A DNA stretch of 64,000 nucleotides from JAICKM01 sp050998805 (GCA_050998805.1 JBPCPV010000006.1:62001-126000); one strand, 5' to 3'; shown: positions 20,420 to 30,511, counted from the first letter of the stretch. Numbers and translations are program-made. The notes: generated from the sequence alone by a model not told the origin.

Positions 20420-20524
20420 TTTGGGAGAGCAGCTCCGCCCTCGATGTCTCACGACTACCGATTTCTTACTCTGCAGGCACCGTTGCCTGTGCAAGTACAT
20501 CGAGCGCAGAGCGACTCTCCCACA
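20420..20524. repeat. Palindromic repeat element, copy 1
   Basis: Terminal 27-base arms at 20420-20446 and 20498-20524 are inverted copies with 22 of 27 matches (core GGGAGAG...CTCGATG). The interior has a second hairpin, CAGGCA-CCGT-TGCCTG. A related element lies at 21554-21625. Confidence 0.65.
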
Positions 20525-20539
20525 GAAGCTGGCTTTGGC

Positions 20540-21016
20540 TCAAGTACCTCCCCACTTCCACAGATCTGGGTAATCGCCGACGCACTCTGCCTTGATTGCA
20601 GGACGGAAAGTTGTGTATTCAGTGGTCGGGTTCGAGGCTACTGCGACGACAGCCGCGCGCGGCGCGTTCTCAGCGTGCCCGCCCCCCGACTTCGGCAGTG
20701 CGCCCGCGATCAGAGCGCATACCATGCAGGAGAGCAGAAGCACGACCAGCGCCCCGGCGATGATCAGCCAGTACGAACGGCTGGGCTTCGGCGCTGCTAC
20801 AAGAACGTGGTTTGCACGTCTGGGAGATGCCTGCTTGTGACTCCGGCTGACATAGGATAGCCCGGTGCCGGGGATGCTGAACGTGGTGCGTCTTCCCGAT
20901 GGACCCACGCTGTAGCGTGCGCCACGCACACTGGCACTCAGCCCCAGCCCGCTTTTACCAAGGCTGAGCCGCACCCCAGGCAGGATTTTGATGCTGCGGC
21001 GAAAACGAAAGCCCAT
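20540..21016 (-). CDS. DUF4236 domain membrane protein
   Basis: A 158-residue protein. Residues 1-58 are the DUF4236 domain (MGFRFRRSIKILPGVRLSLG, then GARYSVGPSGRRTT and SIPGTGLSY). One membrane helix follows at about 85-107 (LIIAGALVVLLLSCMVCALI), then a short extracytoplasmic tail with one Cys. Function is unknown; the domain is widespread in small bacterial membrane proteins. Confidence 0.8.
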   Translation of the reverse strand: MGFRFRRSIKILPGVRLSLGKSGLGLSASVRGARYSVGPSGRRTTFSIPGTGLSYVSRSHKQASPRRANHVLVAAPKPSRSYWLIIAGALVVLLLSCMVCALIAGALPKSGGGHAENAPRAAVVAVASNPTTEYTTFRPAIKAECVGDYPDLWKWGGT

Positions 21017-21075
21017 CTAAGCCTCTCTCGCCTTTGATCGTCCCCGTAAAATGCTTCTGTGGACGCGCGGCCCTC

Positions 21076-21330
21076 TCAGGGCGGGGGCGACGCGATCGGG
21101 CTGATGTTTATGTTCGGTATCTCTCCCCCGATATGGAAGCCGAAGAACATGATCCAGCCAAGCAGCACCAGTACCAGGCCGATGGTCTGCATCCCGATCA
21201 GGAACCCATGCCGGTTGGTGTTCGAGCTGTCGAGGTGTTTAGCCACCAGAACCAGCCAGTTGACTAGCAACAAAACTACCCCGACCCAGAACAGCAGCGT
21301 CGGGGTGACGGCGAAATGCGAAAGGTCCAT
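21076..21330 (-). CDS. Small two-helix membrane protein
   Basis: An 84-residue protein with two hydrophobic helices (about 9-29 and 46-66) and a Pro-rich end. AGGAGG lies 7 bases before the ATG, which is strong evidence for a real gene. It lies between the tRNA-Lys and the DUF4236 gene on the same strand. No family is recognised. Confidence 0.65.
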   Translation of the reverse strand: MDLSHFAVTPTLLFWVGVVLLLVNWLVLVAKHLDSSNTNRHGFLIGMQTIGLVLVLLGWIMFFGFHIGGEIPNINISPIASPPP

Positions 21331-21358
21331 AAATGTCCTCCTGGATCAGACCCTGCTT

Positions 21359-21434
21359 TGGTGACCCGCCAGGGACTTGAACCCTGAACCCACTGATTAA
21401 GAGTCAGTTGCTCTGCCAGTTGAGCTAGCGAGTC
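21359..21434 (-). tRNA. tRNA-Lys (CTT)
   Basis: A complete cloverleaf on the minus strand. The acceptor pairs GACTCGC/GCGGGTC, with discriminator A and an encoded CCA (21361-21359). The anticodon stem ACTGA/TCAGT has loop CTCTTAA, giving anticodon CTT. The T-arm is CAGGG-TTCAAGT-CCCTG. Confidence 0.95.
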
Positions 21435-21473
21435 GAAAAGTTACCGCTGCCGCTTTGTGTCAGCAGCCCCGTC

Positions 21474-21503
21474 ATTATAGCAAACGTCGTCCCCTTCTGT
21501 CAA
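21474..21503 (-). promoter_or_regulatory. Promoter of tRNA-Lys
   Basis: TTGACA (21503-21498), an 18-base spacer and TGC-extended TATAAT (21479-21474) on the minus strand, 40 bases before the tRNA. Confidence 0.8.
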
Positions 21504-21553
21504 GAAGAGATCGCTGGTGATTACCCACATCTTGGTTAGGAGGTGGGAGCGTC

Positions 21554-21625
21554 TGTGGGAGAGCGGCTCCCCCTCGATAAATCACACCAACCGCAAGCAA
21601 TCAAGCGCGGAGCGACTCTCTCACG
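21554..21625. repeat. Palindromic repeat element, copy 2
   Basis: Arms at 21554-21578 and 21600-21625 are inverted copies. They share the TGTGGGAGAG, GCTCC and CTCGAT blocks with copy 1 at 20420-20524, but the interior is shorter. It lies upstream of tRNA-Lys, as copy 1 lies upstream of the tRNA remnant. Confidence 0.65.
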
Positions 21626-22029
21626 GGCGCGGTATCCCCGACCCCGCCTCTCCCGCCACAATTCAAAACTCAAAACTGACGCAGTCTAGGTCTTTCGGAG
21701 TATCTTTGCCCCCTTTCGGTCCAAACACCACAAAATCTGGCAGTAAATGACCCCTGAAATGGATATTAAAAGTGAGAGGGTAAAATTTCGCACCCGATTC
21801 GTGCCTAGAAAACGGAGGTGATAGCCATGCAACAGCCAACTGCGGACCACTTTCCAAAAACAGATAATCCTAAGCCCGATCCGTGCCTAGATACCCATTT
21901 TTCACCTATCGATCCGATTGCTAGGCACGAATTATCGAAATTATCGACTCTCGGAAGGCGGAAACCCCCTGTAAGGGCTGGTTTCAAACCGGCTCCCACG
22001 AGGGACAAGGACCTTTTTGGGATAGGCTC
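21626..22029. other. Gene-free repeat mosaic
   Basis: About 400 bases without a convincing gene. It holds a 2-unit TCAAAAC heptamer (21663-21676). It also holds a 10-base word CGTGCCTAGA-type present twice in direct orientation (near 21798 and 21881) and once inverted (CTAGGCACG near 21921). A GCTGGTTT/AAACCGGC palindrome (near 21977-21995) resembles dispersed REP-like units. A 110-codon open frame here has a fair ribosome site but encodes only repeat-derived sequence. Confidence 0.5.
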
Positions 22030-24012
22030 CTACCAACCTTTATCAGCTCTACCTACCCCGATCATCTCCCGCACCCAAAGCCGCAGTTCGTCGCTACTGC
22101 CAAGCACCGGGATGTCCTCCGGCAGGGCCTCCAGGAAGCGCGCCGCGTAACTGCGCGTCACCATGCGGGCGTCGCAGACCGCGACCGCGCCGAAGTCGCT
22201 CTCGGAGCGCATCAGGCGGCCAAAGCCCTGCCGGAAAGCGATCAGCGCCAGAGGCAGTATGTAACGGTGGAACGCCTGCCCGTCCAGCCGCTCTATCTGC
22301 TCGCTGCGGGCCGCCGTCAGGGGGTCGCCGAGCTGCGGGAAGGGCAGCTTGTCCATCACGACGAGGCGCATCCCCGGCAGATCCACCCCCTGCCACCAGC
22401 TTCGGCTGGCGAACATCGCTACCTTGCCGTCGGGCGATGCCCCGCGGAGGGCGGCCAAAAGCTGGGCCTGGGGTGCCTCGCCCTGCCGGTAGAGCCGCCA
22501 GCCTGCGATCCGCATCGGCTGTAGCTGCGCCCAGACCGCTTCGAGCGCACGGTGACTGGTGAAAAGCAACAGGCACTTGCCTCCCGCCGCGTCCATCAGC
22601 CGGGCGATCTGGTCGGCCAGGCGGGCATAATACGTGCGGCCGGGCTGCTCCTGCCCGGGCACCGGGGTCAGCACAAGCCGGGTGCGGTTCGGGTAATCGA
22701 ACGGCGACGGCACCATCAGCCTGTGCGGCCTAGCAAGTCCGAGCCTGTCGCTGAAGAAGCTGAACGACTCGCCGTCTGAGAGGGTCGCGCTGGTCAGTAT
22801 CGTCGCCTGCCGCTCCCACCAGGCTTCGAGGAACGGCCCGACCTCCAGCGGCAGAGCCAGCAGCGTGTATTCGTGCAGCCCGCTGTCAGCCGCCGCGCCC
22901 TCCTCAACGTGGTACACCAGCAGCGGGTCGTCCACGGCGCAGACCGTCCGCAGCCGGTCGGCGAACGAAGCCGCTCGCTTCGACGCCCTCAGAGCCGCGG
23001 CCTCAGCCTCGCTGAGTTCCACCAGCTTCCTGCTGCCGAGGTCAAGTGACGATGCATCAAGACGGTCGGGTTCGAGGTCGGTCGCCAGCCGGTTGAGGAG
23101 ATCGGCCAGTTCGCCTCCGGCACCGATCGGGGCGCGGAGCTTCGTCTCCTCCTGGCCGAGCCTCCCGGAGACCTCTAGATCGAGCCTGGCGAGCGCGGCC
23201 TGCGCCGCGCGCAGCAGCCCCTCACCGGCCATGTTGCGGGTAACCTCTCCGTAGAGCAGCCTCCGCAGTGCCCCGGACGAAGCCTCGAAGCCGTAGGCCC
23301 GCGTCGCCGCGCCCTCGAATGCGTGGGCCTCGTCCACGATCACCGTGTCGTAGGCCCCCGGCAGCATATGTCCGCCGGATGCGAGGTGCAGTCCGAGCAG
23401 CGCGTGGTTCGTGATCACAACCGAGGCGGCCTTCGCGCGGCGCGCGGCAGCCATAGCGAAGCAATCGCCGTAGCGTGGGCAGCGTTCGTGCGGGCATTCC
23501 TCGGCTTCTGTGCTGAGCCGCGACCGCAGATCCCCAGGCACCGCGAAGGGCATCTCGTCGAACTCGCCATGATGCCCGCTCTCCTCTATCCAGTCGGCCA
23601 CGCGCTCGGCCATCAGGTCTGGATCGCTACGCGCGAGCTCAGTTTCTAAGCCGATGCGGCAGACATAGTTGGGCAGCCCCTTGAGCGTCGCCCAGGTGAG
23701 GTCTGGGGAGCCGAGGCCGAGGGTGAGTTCGGCGATCTGCGGCAGATCCTTGCCGCTCAACTGGTCCTGGAGGTGCTTGTGTGAGGTAGCGATCAGGGTG
23801 CGCTTGCCGTCTTGGAGCGCGCTCAACGCAACGGGCAGCAGGTAGGCCACCGACTTGCCGACGCCGGTGCCGCCTTCCACGAGCAGGTTCAGGCCGGAGT
23901 CAATCGCGTGTGCGACCGCGCGCGCCATCTGGCTTTGGCCGGGGCGCGCGATGTAGCTGGGCCAGGTGTCGGCCAGCCGGTCGAGCAACGCCGGGATCTC
24001 TTCCGAGTCCAT
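22030..24012 (-). CDS. ATP-dependent DNA helicase, DinG/XPD type
   Basis: A 660-residue superfamily 2 helicase. Walker A is EGGTGVGKSVAYLLPVA (~42-58). Cys residues in NYVCR, ECPHERC and CPRYGDC are spaced for a 4Fe-4S cluster. VIVDEAHAFEG is the DEAH box near 225. Helicase domain 2 shows LLFTSHRALEAVW and the C-terminal RQGFGRLMRSESDFG with the motif VI arginines. The family unwinds DNA 5'-3' in repair and R-loop removal. A TATAAT box lies 20 bases before the ATG. Confidence 0.9.
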   Translation of the reverse strand: MDSEEIPALLDRLADTWPSYIARPGQSQMARAVAHAIDSGLNLLVEGGTGVGKSVAYLLPVALSALQDGKRTLIATSHKHLQDQLSGKDLPQIAELTLGLGSPDLTWATLKGLPNYVCRIGLETELARSDPDLMAERVADWIEESGHHGEFDEMPFAVPGDLRSRLSTEAEECPHERCPRYGDCFAMAAARRAKAASVVITNHALLGLHLASGGHMLPGAYDTVIVDEAHAFEGAATRAYGFEASSGALRRLLYGEVTRNMAGEGLLRAAQAALARLDLEVSGRLGQEETKLRAPIGAGGELADLLNRLATDLEPDRLDASSLDLGSRKLVELSEAEAAALRASKRAASFADRLRTVCAVDDPLLVYHVEEGAAADSGLHEYTLLALPLEVGPFLEAWWERQATILTSATLSDGESFSFFSDRLGLARPHRLMVPSPFDYPNRTRLVLTPVPGQEQPGRTYYARLADQIARLMDAAGGKCLLLFTSHRALEAVWAQLQPMRIAGWRLYRQGEAPQAQLLAALRGASPDGKVAMFASRSWWQGVDLPGMRLVVMDKLPFPQLGDPLTAARSEQIERLDGQAFHRYILPLALIAFRQGFGRLMRSESDFGAVAVCDARMVTRSYAARFLEALPEDIPVLGSSDELRLWVREMIGVGRADKGW

Positions 24013-24135
24013 CCGTTCCGATCCCTCTCTCCATTATACCGCAGAAGACGACTCCCACACAACGGCGCGATTTGTGCTATAATAGGAGTGAGGCCGACAT
24101 ATGTCGCAGGCACATGCATAAAGGAGCTGCTCCGT

Positions 24136-24354
24136 ATGCAGAAAATCTTCAGCTACGTCTTCTTCTTGCTTGGCACCATAGTCATGGTCCTGAGCATACT
24201 CGCGATCTTCGGCCTGATCGTGCTGACGCAGGATCCCGGCGGTTCCAACACCTGGCTATATATCGGTATGCTCGGCTTCGGCCTGATCATCTGCCTGGTC
24301 GGCTATTTCATGCTGTCGGCAGGAGGCGGGAATAATTCCGACCAACTGGGCTGA
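24136..24354 (+). CDS. Small two-helix membrane protein
   Basis: A 72-residue protein from ATG 24136, with AAGGAG 10 bases upstream and an extended -10 box TGC-TATAAT at 24075-24083. Two hydrophobic helices (about 5-30 and 42-65) leave a Gly/Asn tail. The frame is open for another 108 codons upstream, but that part runs antisense to the helicase and has no start signal. Function unknown. Confidence 0.7.
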   Translation: MQKIFSYVFFLLGTIVMVLSILAIFGLIVLTQDPGGSNTWLYIGMLGFGLIICLVGYFMLSAGGGNNSDQLG

Positions 24355-24457
24355 GGACTTACAACTGGGCGGAAAGCCTATCGAGGCAGCGCGCCGTATA
24401 CTCAACTGGAGAGCCAGGCCAACCCTACATCAGGGCCGGTTCTCAGGAGCTGGATTT

Positions 24458-24601
24458 ATGAACACTTTGCTGTCGAACGCGCTCGTAGAGAAGATCATCA
24501 AGGCAGTCCGCGACCTCGCGGATGCCGTCGCCCCGCGGCCCTCCCCCGTTCTGGTACCGGTGCCGGTGCGGAACCCGCAGCCGCGTATCGAGCGGCGCTG
24601 A
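24458..24601 (+). CDS. Short hypothetical protein (47 residues)
   Basis: ATG AAC ACT TTG begins a 47-residue frame ending in TGA at 24601. AGGAG lies 8 bases upstream and a terminator follows at 24650. It reads as an amphipathic helix (LVEKIIKAVRDLADAV) and then a Pro/Val/Arg tail. The signals on both sides argue for a real small gene, but there is no family match. Confidence 0.5.
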   Translation: MNTLLSNALVEKIIKAVRDLADAVAPRPSPVLVPVPVRNPQPRIERR

Positions 24602-24649
24602 GTCCGAACGCCGATCCACGAAAAACACGAAAAGAACGATGGTGTTCTG

Positions 24650-24674
24650 AGGCCCCCATAGAGGGGGCCTTGTT
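24650..24674 (+). terminator. Intrinsic terminator
   Basis: AGGCCCCC-ATAGA-GGGGGCCT followed by TGTT. It separates the small genes from the Rieske gene, whose ribosome site begins just after it. Confidence 0.75.
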
Positions 24675-24690
24675 ATGTCGGGAGGAAGAA

Positions 24691-25026
24691 ATGCCGGAAT
24701 GGGTTCGGGTCGCCGATGCCTCGGCTCTGCCGCCGGGCGAGAAAATGGCCGTCGCGGTTGCGGGCGAGGAGATCGCGTTCTTCAACGTAGACGGCGAAGT
24801 CTACGCCATCGGCGACATCTGCACGCACGCCGAGGCCTCACTCGCCGAGGGCGACTTCTACGATAACATGGTCGAGTGCCCGCTTCACGGCTCTGCGTTC
24901 GACGTAACCACCGGCAAGGCGATCGGCCTGCCGGCGATGGGCAACTCCGGCAAATACGCCGTGAAGGTCGAGAACGGCGGCATATTCGTTGACCCCACGC
25001 CGGTTACACCGAGGTCAACCCGCTGA
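24691..25026 (+). CDS. Rieske-type [2Fe-2S] ferredoxin
   Basis: A 111-residue single-domain Rieske protein. CTHAEASLAEG and CPLHGSAFDV give the Cys-x-His and Cys-x-x-His cluster ligands. It resembles the soluble ferredoxins of ring-hydroxylating dioxygenases or NirD. No partner oxygenase or reductase is nearby, so its electron route is unknown. GGGAGGAAGAA precedes the ATG at 24691. Confidence 0.88.
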   Translation: MPEWVRVADASALPPGEKMAVAVAGEEIAFFNVDGEVYAIGDICTHAEASLAEGDFYDNMVECPLHGSAFDVTTGKAIGLPAMGNSGKYAVKVENGGIFVDPTPVTPRSTR

Positions 25027-25035
25027 CCTCTGGCA

Positions 25036-25062
25036 TTAGCACTCTCCTAAAATGAGTGCCAA
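25036..25062 (+). promoter_or_regulatory. CIRCE operator 1 (HrcA site)
   Basis: TTAGCACTC-N9-GAGTGCCAA, one mismatch from the canonical inverted repeat. It lies upstream of the groESL -35 box. Confidence 0.9.
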
Positions 25063-25080
25063 ATTGGTGCCCCAAAACCC

Positions 25081-25109
25081 TTGCATTTTCCCGCGTTTTG
25101 CTGTATTAT
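25081..25109 (+). promoter_or_regulatory. groESL sigma-A promoter
   Basis: TTGCAT (25081-25086), a 17-base spacer and TATTAT (25104-25109), lying between the two CIRCE elements. Confidence 0.85.
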
Positions 25110-25113
25110 AGGA

Positions 25114-25140
25114 TTAGCAGTCTCACCGAGAGAGTGCTAA
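25114..25140 (+). promoter_or_regulatory. CIRCE operator 2 (HrcA site)
   Basis: TTAGCAGTC-N9-GAGTGCTAA, one mismatch from canonical. It covers the expected transcription start, the usual position for HrcA repression. Confidence 0.92.
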
Positions 25141-25186
25141 CCCGGACTACTGAACAACACCAGAACGGATAGAGGAGGTTTGTTGT

Positions 25187-25477
25187 ATGGCGAGTTTGAA
25201 GCCGCTCGGAGATCGCGTCGTCATCAAGGCGCTGGAGCGTGAGGAAATGACAAAGGGCGGGCTGTATCTGCCGGATACAGCCAAGGAAAAGCCCCAGGAA
25301 GGCCGCGTCGAAGCCGTCGGCCCCGGACGCATCCTCGACAGTGGGGAGCGTTCTAAAATGGAACTCAAGGAAGGCGACCGCGTTCTCTTCGCAAAGTACG
25401 CGGGCACCGAGTTTAAGCTCGAAGACCAGGATCTGATGATCCTGCGCGAGAGCGACATCCTGGCGATCATCAGCTAG
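25187..25477 (+). CDS. groS: Co-chaperonin GroES
   Basis: A 96-residue GroES with the normal start LKPLGDRVVIKALEREE, the mobile loop TKGGLYLPDTAKEKPQEG (about 22-39), and the C-terminal ILRESDILAII. It forms the heptameric lid for GroEL. AGAGGAGG precedes the ATG. It is the first gene of the heat-shock operon behind two CIRCE elements, with groL 49 bases downstream. Confidence 0.97.
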   Translation: MASLKPLGDRVVIKALEREEMTKGGLYLPDTAKEKPQEGRVEAVGPGRILDSGERSKMELKEGDRVLFAKYAGTEFKLEDQDLMILRESDILAIIS

Positions 25478-25525
25478 GTCTATTGGGCACAGTTCCCACT
25501 AGTTTTACAGGAGGTTTGAGCCGAT

Positions 25526-27172
<1,647 letters not shown>

Positions 27173-27197
27173 GTCGAACGCACCCGAGACGTTCAAT

Positions 27198-27235
27198 AGA
27201 GAAGCTCCCGGCCTGTATTGGCCGGGGGCTTCTCT
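27198..27235 (+). terminator. groESL terminator
   Basis: Arms AGAGAAGCTCCCGGCC and GGCCGGGGGCTTCTCT around loop TGTATT, 25 bases after the groL stop, followed by TGTATTT. It may also serve the convergent membrane-protein gene. Confidence 0.85.
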
Positions 27236-27240
27236 GTATT

Positions 27241-28959
27241 TCAGGGGCGTGTACCCTGTTGCGCCGCGACCAGCGCCCGCAGACTCGGATATTCAACTAG
27301 TCGACCGTTCTCATACCGCAGGAAGAACGGATGCGGCCCCACCCGTAACGGGTCGGCAAGAGCCGCACGTACTTGGGCGGCGTGTTCCTCCAGCTCGTAG
27401 CCGGTGATCCCCTGGTAGTCTTGGTAGACGAAGCTGGGTGCCTGGGAGAAGCCGGAGTTGAACAGCAGCACGCCCGCGTAGCCGTAGGGCGGGTTCGCCA
27501 TGTAGAATGTAGCCGGCCTCGGCGGGTCCGGGTGCAGCGCCCGGATCTGGCCCAAGATCCCCCGTGCCACTTGCCCCGAAGCGACCCAGCGCGAGTTCTC
27601 CTCAAGCGTGATCCCGCCCCAGACAAGCACGAGCGCGAGCGCAGGCACCAGGAGCAGCGCGGGGCGCGCCTTGCCCGCGGAATAGATTAGCAGCGCAGCC
27701 AGCAGGCAGATGCCCATCGAGGGCACGTAGAACCAGCGCGGCGCGGCTGCGTTGAACGTGACAAGCCCGGTGAGCGGTATCCAGAGCAGAGCGAACAGCG
27801 CCGGCAGCCCCAGCCGCCGGACCGTTATCGCCGCGAAGCCGAGGCAGACGAGGAAGAAAATGACCTTCAGGAGCAGAGGCCAGCTTATCACCCCCTGCGC
27901 CGAGTTCCAGGCACCGAGGCCGATGGCGAGGTAGCCGTTCGCGGAGTTGAGGAGCGTTTCGGGGCTGAGACGGAGGTAGGTGTCGGTGCCGTACATCAGC
28001 CGCCCATAGCCGGTGCGCGCCAGCTCGAAGCGCAGCAACACATAAGCCGCCGATATGGCGAAGAACGGCGCGTGGTCGCGCGCGAGCCGAGCGAGGCGGC
28101 CCGAAGCCGCCCGGCTCCGCCAGGGCAGAGGTATTCCGACGAGCAGTAGGCCGAACGGTAGGAGCTGCCCCGCCAGCCGCGCCCCCGACGTCTCAGACCC
28201 CTCCTGCTGGATAGACAACACAACCTCCATAAAAGCCGCGAACAGCCCCAACCGCAGCACGCCGCCGACAAGCGCCCGCACGATCACCGGCCGCGACGGT
28301 TCGCCATTAGCCTCCGGCAGCCGCTCAGGGATAGCCCAATCCACCAACAGCAAGGCCAGGGGCGCGATCAGCCCGGCCTCTTTCCCCATAATCGCCAGCC
28401 AGACGCCGATCCAGGCGAGAGCATAGAGGCCGCGGCTCTCCCGGCCCCCGACGCTCCAGCGGGCGATGGCCCAAGCAGCCAGGAACAGCCCGACCCCGAA
28501 GGCGACATCCGCCCTGCCGCCTGTCCAGGTGACTGTTTCGGGGTGTGACGGGTGGACCGCGAAGAAGGCCCCCGCGAGCAACGGCACCCAGGTTCGCGCC
28601 CGCAGATCGTCCGGACACCAGCCCTTCGCCAGCTCGCGCACCAACAGCACGACGAACAGCGTGTTCAGCAGGTACAGCAGGAGGCCCGTCAGGTGCCATC
28701 CGAGGGGGACGACCCCGAACAGGCTGTAGTCAAACGCCCAGGTGAGCCAATTGGCAGGTCGGTAGGCGGCCCGCCCGATCGTCGGGTTGAAGAAGTTCAG
28801 CACCGTGTCGAGCGTCTTCGGCACCACGTAGTTGTAGTCATCGCCCACCCAGAAGGCGTTGAGCGCATTCAGGTAGGGCAGCATTGCGAGCGCCAGGACA
28901 GCAATCAGCCCGTAGCGGAATGCCGGAGAGGATGCCGGCCGGACGTCATTTGCGCTCAT
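27241..28959 (-). CDS. GT-C fold (PMT/ArnT-like) membrane glycosyltransferase
   Basis: A 572-residue protein with about eleven hydrophobic helices. The first loop has FWVGDDYNYVVP with the Asp pair typical of lipid-phosphate-sugar-dependent glycosyltransferases. It is followed by YRPANWLTW and LFGVVPLGWHLTGLLLYLLN. About 75 residues at the C-terminus are soluble. The donor would be a polyprenyl-phosphate sugar and the acceptor is unknown. It overlaps the end of the upstream homologue by 14 bases, so the two form an operon. Confidence 0.7.
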   Translation of the reverse strand: MSANDVRPASSPAFRYGLIAVLALAMLPYLNALNAFWVGDDYNYVVPKTLDTVLNFFNPTIGRAAYRPANWLTWAFDYSLFGVVPLGWHLTGLLLYLLNTLFVVLLVRELAKGWCPDDLRARTWVPLLAGAFFAVHPSHPETVTWTGGRADVAFGVGLFLAAWAIARWSVGGRESRGLYALAWIGVWLAIMGKEAGLIAPLALLLVDWAIPERLPEANGEPSRPVIVRALVGGVLRLGLFAAFMEVVLSIQQEGSETSGARLAGQLLPFGLLLVGIPLPWRSRAASGRLARLARDHAPFFAISAAYVLLRFELARTGYGRLMYGTDTYLRLSPETLLNSANGYLAIGLGAWNSAQGVISWPLLLKVIFFLVCLGFAAITVRRLGLPALFALLWIPLTGLVTFNAAAPRWFYVPSMGICLLAALLIYSAGKARPALLLVPALALVLVWGGITLEENSRWVASGQVARGILGQIRALHPDPPRPATFYMANPPYGYAGVLLFNSGFSQAPSFVYQDYQGITGYELEEHAAQVRAALADPLRVGPHPFFLRYENGRLVEYPSLRALVAAQQGTRP

Positions 28960-30511
28960 AGATCACCATCGGCGAGCAGTTCGTGGCGAGTTCGACACAT
29001 CGGGCGTTCTCGAATGTCTGCACCGGCCTATAATGATCCGTGAACCAGGTGTCGCCGGGGGGGAAGAACTGCACGAGCAGGGGCGGGTGCATGACGATGT
29101 AGTCGGGCTGGTAGTGGCGGGGTGCCCAGCCCCCGTCGTTGCGGGCAAGGTGTTGGGCTACATCCGGCTGGAGCAGCCCGTAGAAATCAATCACCCGCCT
29201 CTCGGCATAATAGCCCATCACGCCGACTTCGAGCATCCCGACACTCGCGCCGGCGGGCGTGTTCTGCTTCAGCCAGCGCCCAACCTGCTCGTCAATCACC
29301 GCCCGCGGCTGGGGTAACCGCTGATACAGCCCTGCGCCGGTGACGAAGAAGCCGGCGGCTATGGCGATGCCGAGGATGAGGGGCGCGAAGGGCGTATTGC
29401 GGAGTGCGGAGTGCGGAGTGCGGAGTGCGTGTCTCGGTATAGAGGCAAGGGCAACTCCGAACCAGTGCGCGCCCAGCATTGTGAGCAGTAGGAGGGCGGG
29501 CGCTAGCGGAGTGTAGTAGTTTTGGTAGCGGGTGACGCCGAGCAGGATGTAGCCGACGGTATAGAGGCCCCCCCAGAGCACCGTCGGCGCTGCCCAGCGG
29601 TCGCCGTTGCGTGGGAAGACCAGCAGCAGGCCGAGCAGCGCAAGGGGCGGGATCAGCCAGTAGACTGGGTTCTGCCCGGCGTAGGCCATCCACCAGATAC
29701 CGATGCCGGGTCCGAATAGCGGCGCGTTCGGAAGTTCCCCCTGCGCGATCTTGGCGCTCAACGTCGCGGGCGCGAGGCTGCCGTAGTAGAGTGCGGAGAA
29801 GAAGTACCACGGCAGACTGATCGTCGCGTAGACCGCTAGCGCCCGGAGTGCGCGCCCCCGTCCGGCGCGCAGGCCCCCGGTCAGCAGCCAGTGCAGGCCG
29901 AGCGCGACAGCCACGAGCGCGCCATCGCCCCGGTTGAGCACGGCGAGCGCAGCGAGCGCAGCGGCCAGATTGAGACGCCCCTGGTCGTATGCGAGGAACA
30001 CCCCGAAGATCAGCGCGACGTGCAGGATAGATTCCGAGCTGTAGACAGCGGCGGTCAACGGGTTGAGTATGTAGAGGGCCGCGAGCATCAGCCCCGCGAC
30101 CGCCTTGCCGTGGCGGGCGAGCAGCGCGTAGAGCGCCATCGCCCCGCCGAACAGCGCGGCCAGGCTGAGGATGTGGCTCGTGGTCGGCAGATCCGGCCAG
30201 ACAACCCCCGCAGCCACCAGCAGCAGTGTGTAGAGCGGAGTAGTCGTGCTCAAGACGCGCTCTCCGAGGTTGAACACCATGCCGTGACCGGCCAGCAGGT
30301 TCTGCGAGTAGCGGTATGTGATGTAGCTGTCGTCGGGCAGGAAGCTGTCGTAGGCGAGCGCGAAGCCGAAGCAGAGCAGAGCTATCGCCGCAGGCACCGC
30401 CCATGCGCGAGGGCTACGTCGGCCCAGGTATGTCGCGAGTGCCGCACAGGCCGACAGGAGGATCACGGCAGCGAATATAGTGCCGGAACCTGGTGTCGGT
30501 GGGCTAGGCAT
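28946..30511 (-). CDS. GT-C fold (GT39-like) membrane glycosyltransferase
   Basis: A 521-residue multi-helix membrane protein. The first loop LPDDSYITYRYSQNLLAGHG, then FNLGERVLSTTTP, is the classical bacterial GT39-type pattern with an Asp pair. GAGGAG lies 5 bases before the ATG. Residues at about 362-371 (HALRTPHSALR) are encoded by a four-unit GGAGTGC heptamer repeat and interrupt a loop before the last membrane helix. It is the first gene of a two-gene operon. Confidence 0.72.
   Translation of the reverse strand: MPSPPTPGSGTIFAAVILLSACAALATYLGRRSPRAWAVPAAIALLCFGFALAYDSFLPDDSYITYRYSQNLLAGHGMVFNLGERVLSTTTPLYTLLLVAAGVVWPDLPTTSHILSLAALFGGAMALYALLARHGKAVAGLMLAALYILNPLTAAVYSSESILHVALIFGVFLAYDQGRLNLAAALAALAVLNRGDGALVAVALGLHWLLTGGLRAGRGRALRALAVYATISLPWYFFSALYYGSLAPATLSAKIAQGELPNAPLFGPGIGIWWMAYAGQNPVYWLIPPLALLGLLLVFPRNGDRWAAPTVLWGGLYTVGYILLGVTRYQNYYTPLAPALLLLTMLGAHWFGVALASIPRHALRTPHSALRNTPFAPLILGIAIAAGFFVTGAGLYQRLPQPRAVIDEQVGRWLKQNTPAGASVGMLEVGVMGYYAERRVIDFYGLLQPDVAQHLARNDGGWAPRHYQPDYIVMHPPLLVQFFPPGDTWFTDHYRPVQTFENARCVELATNCSPMVIYERK
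29401..29428. repeat. 7-bp tandem repeat, 4 exact units (GGAGTGC), inside a gene
   Basis: Four perfect GGAGTGC units. On the coding (minus) strand they read CACTCCG and encode the cyclic heptapeptide HSALRTP in the glycosyltransferase at 28946-30511. Confidence 0.85.

Noticed and set aside
21818..22150. 110-codon plus-strand frame with a GGAGGTGAT site
   Set aside because: Despite the site, it is made of dispersed repeats (CGTGCCTAG, RAGFKPAPT) and runs into the helicase gene antisense.
23812..24135. N-terminal extension of the small membrane protein at 24136
   Set aside because: It is antisense to the helicase, and the promoter and ribosome site point to the ATG at 24136.
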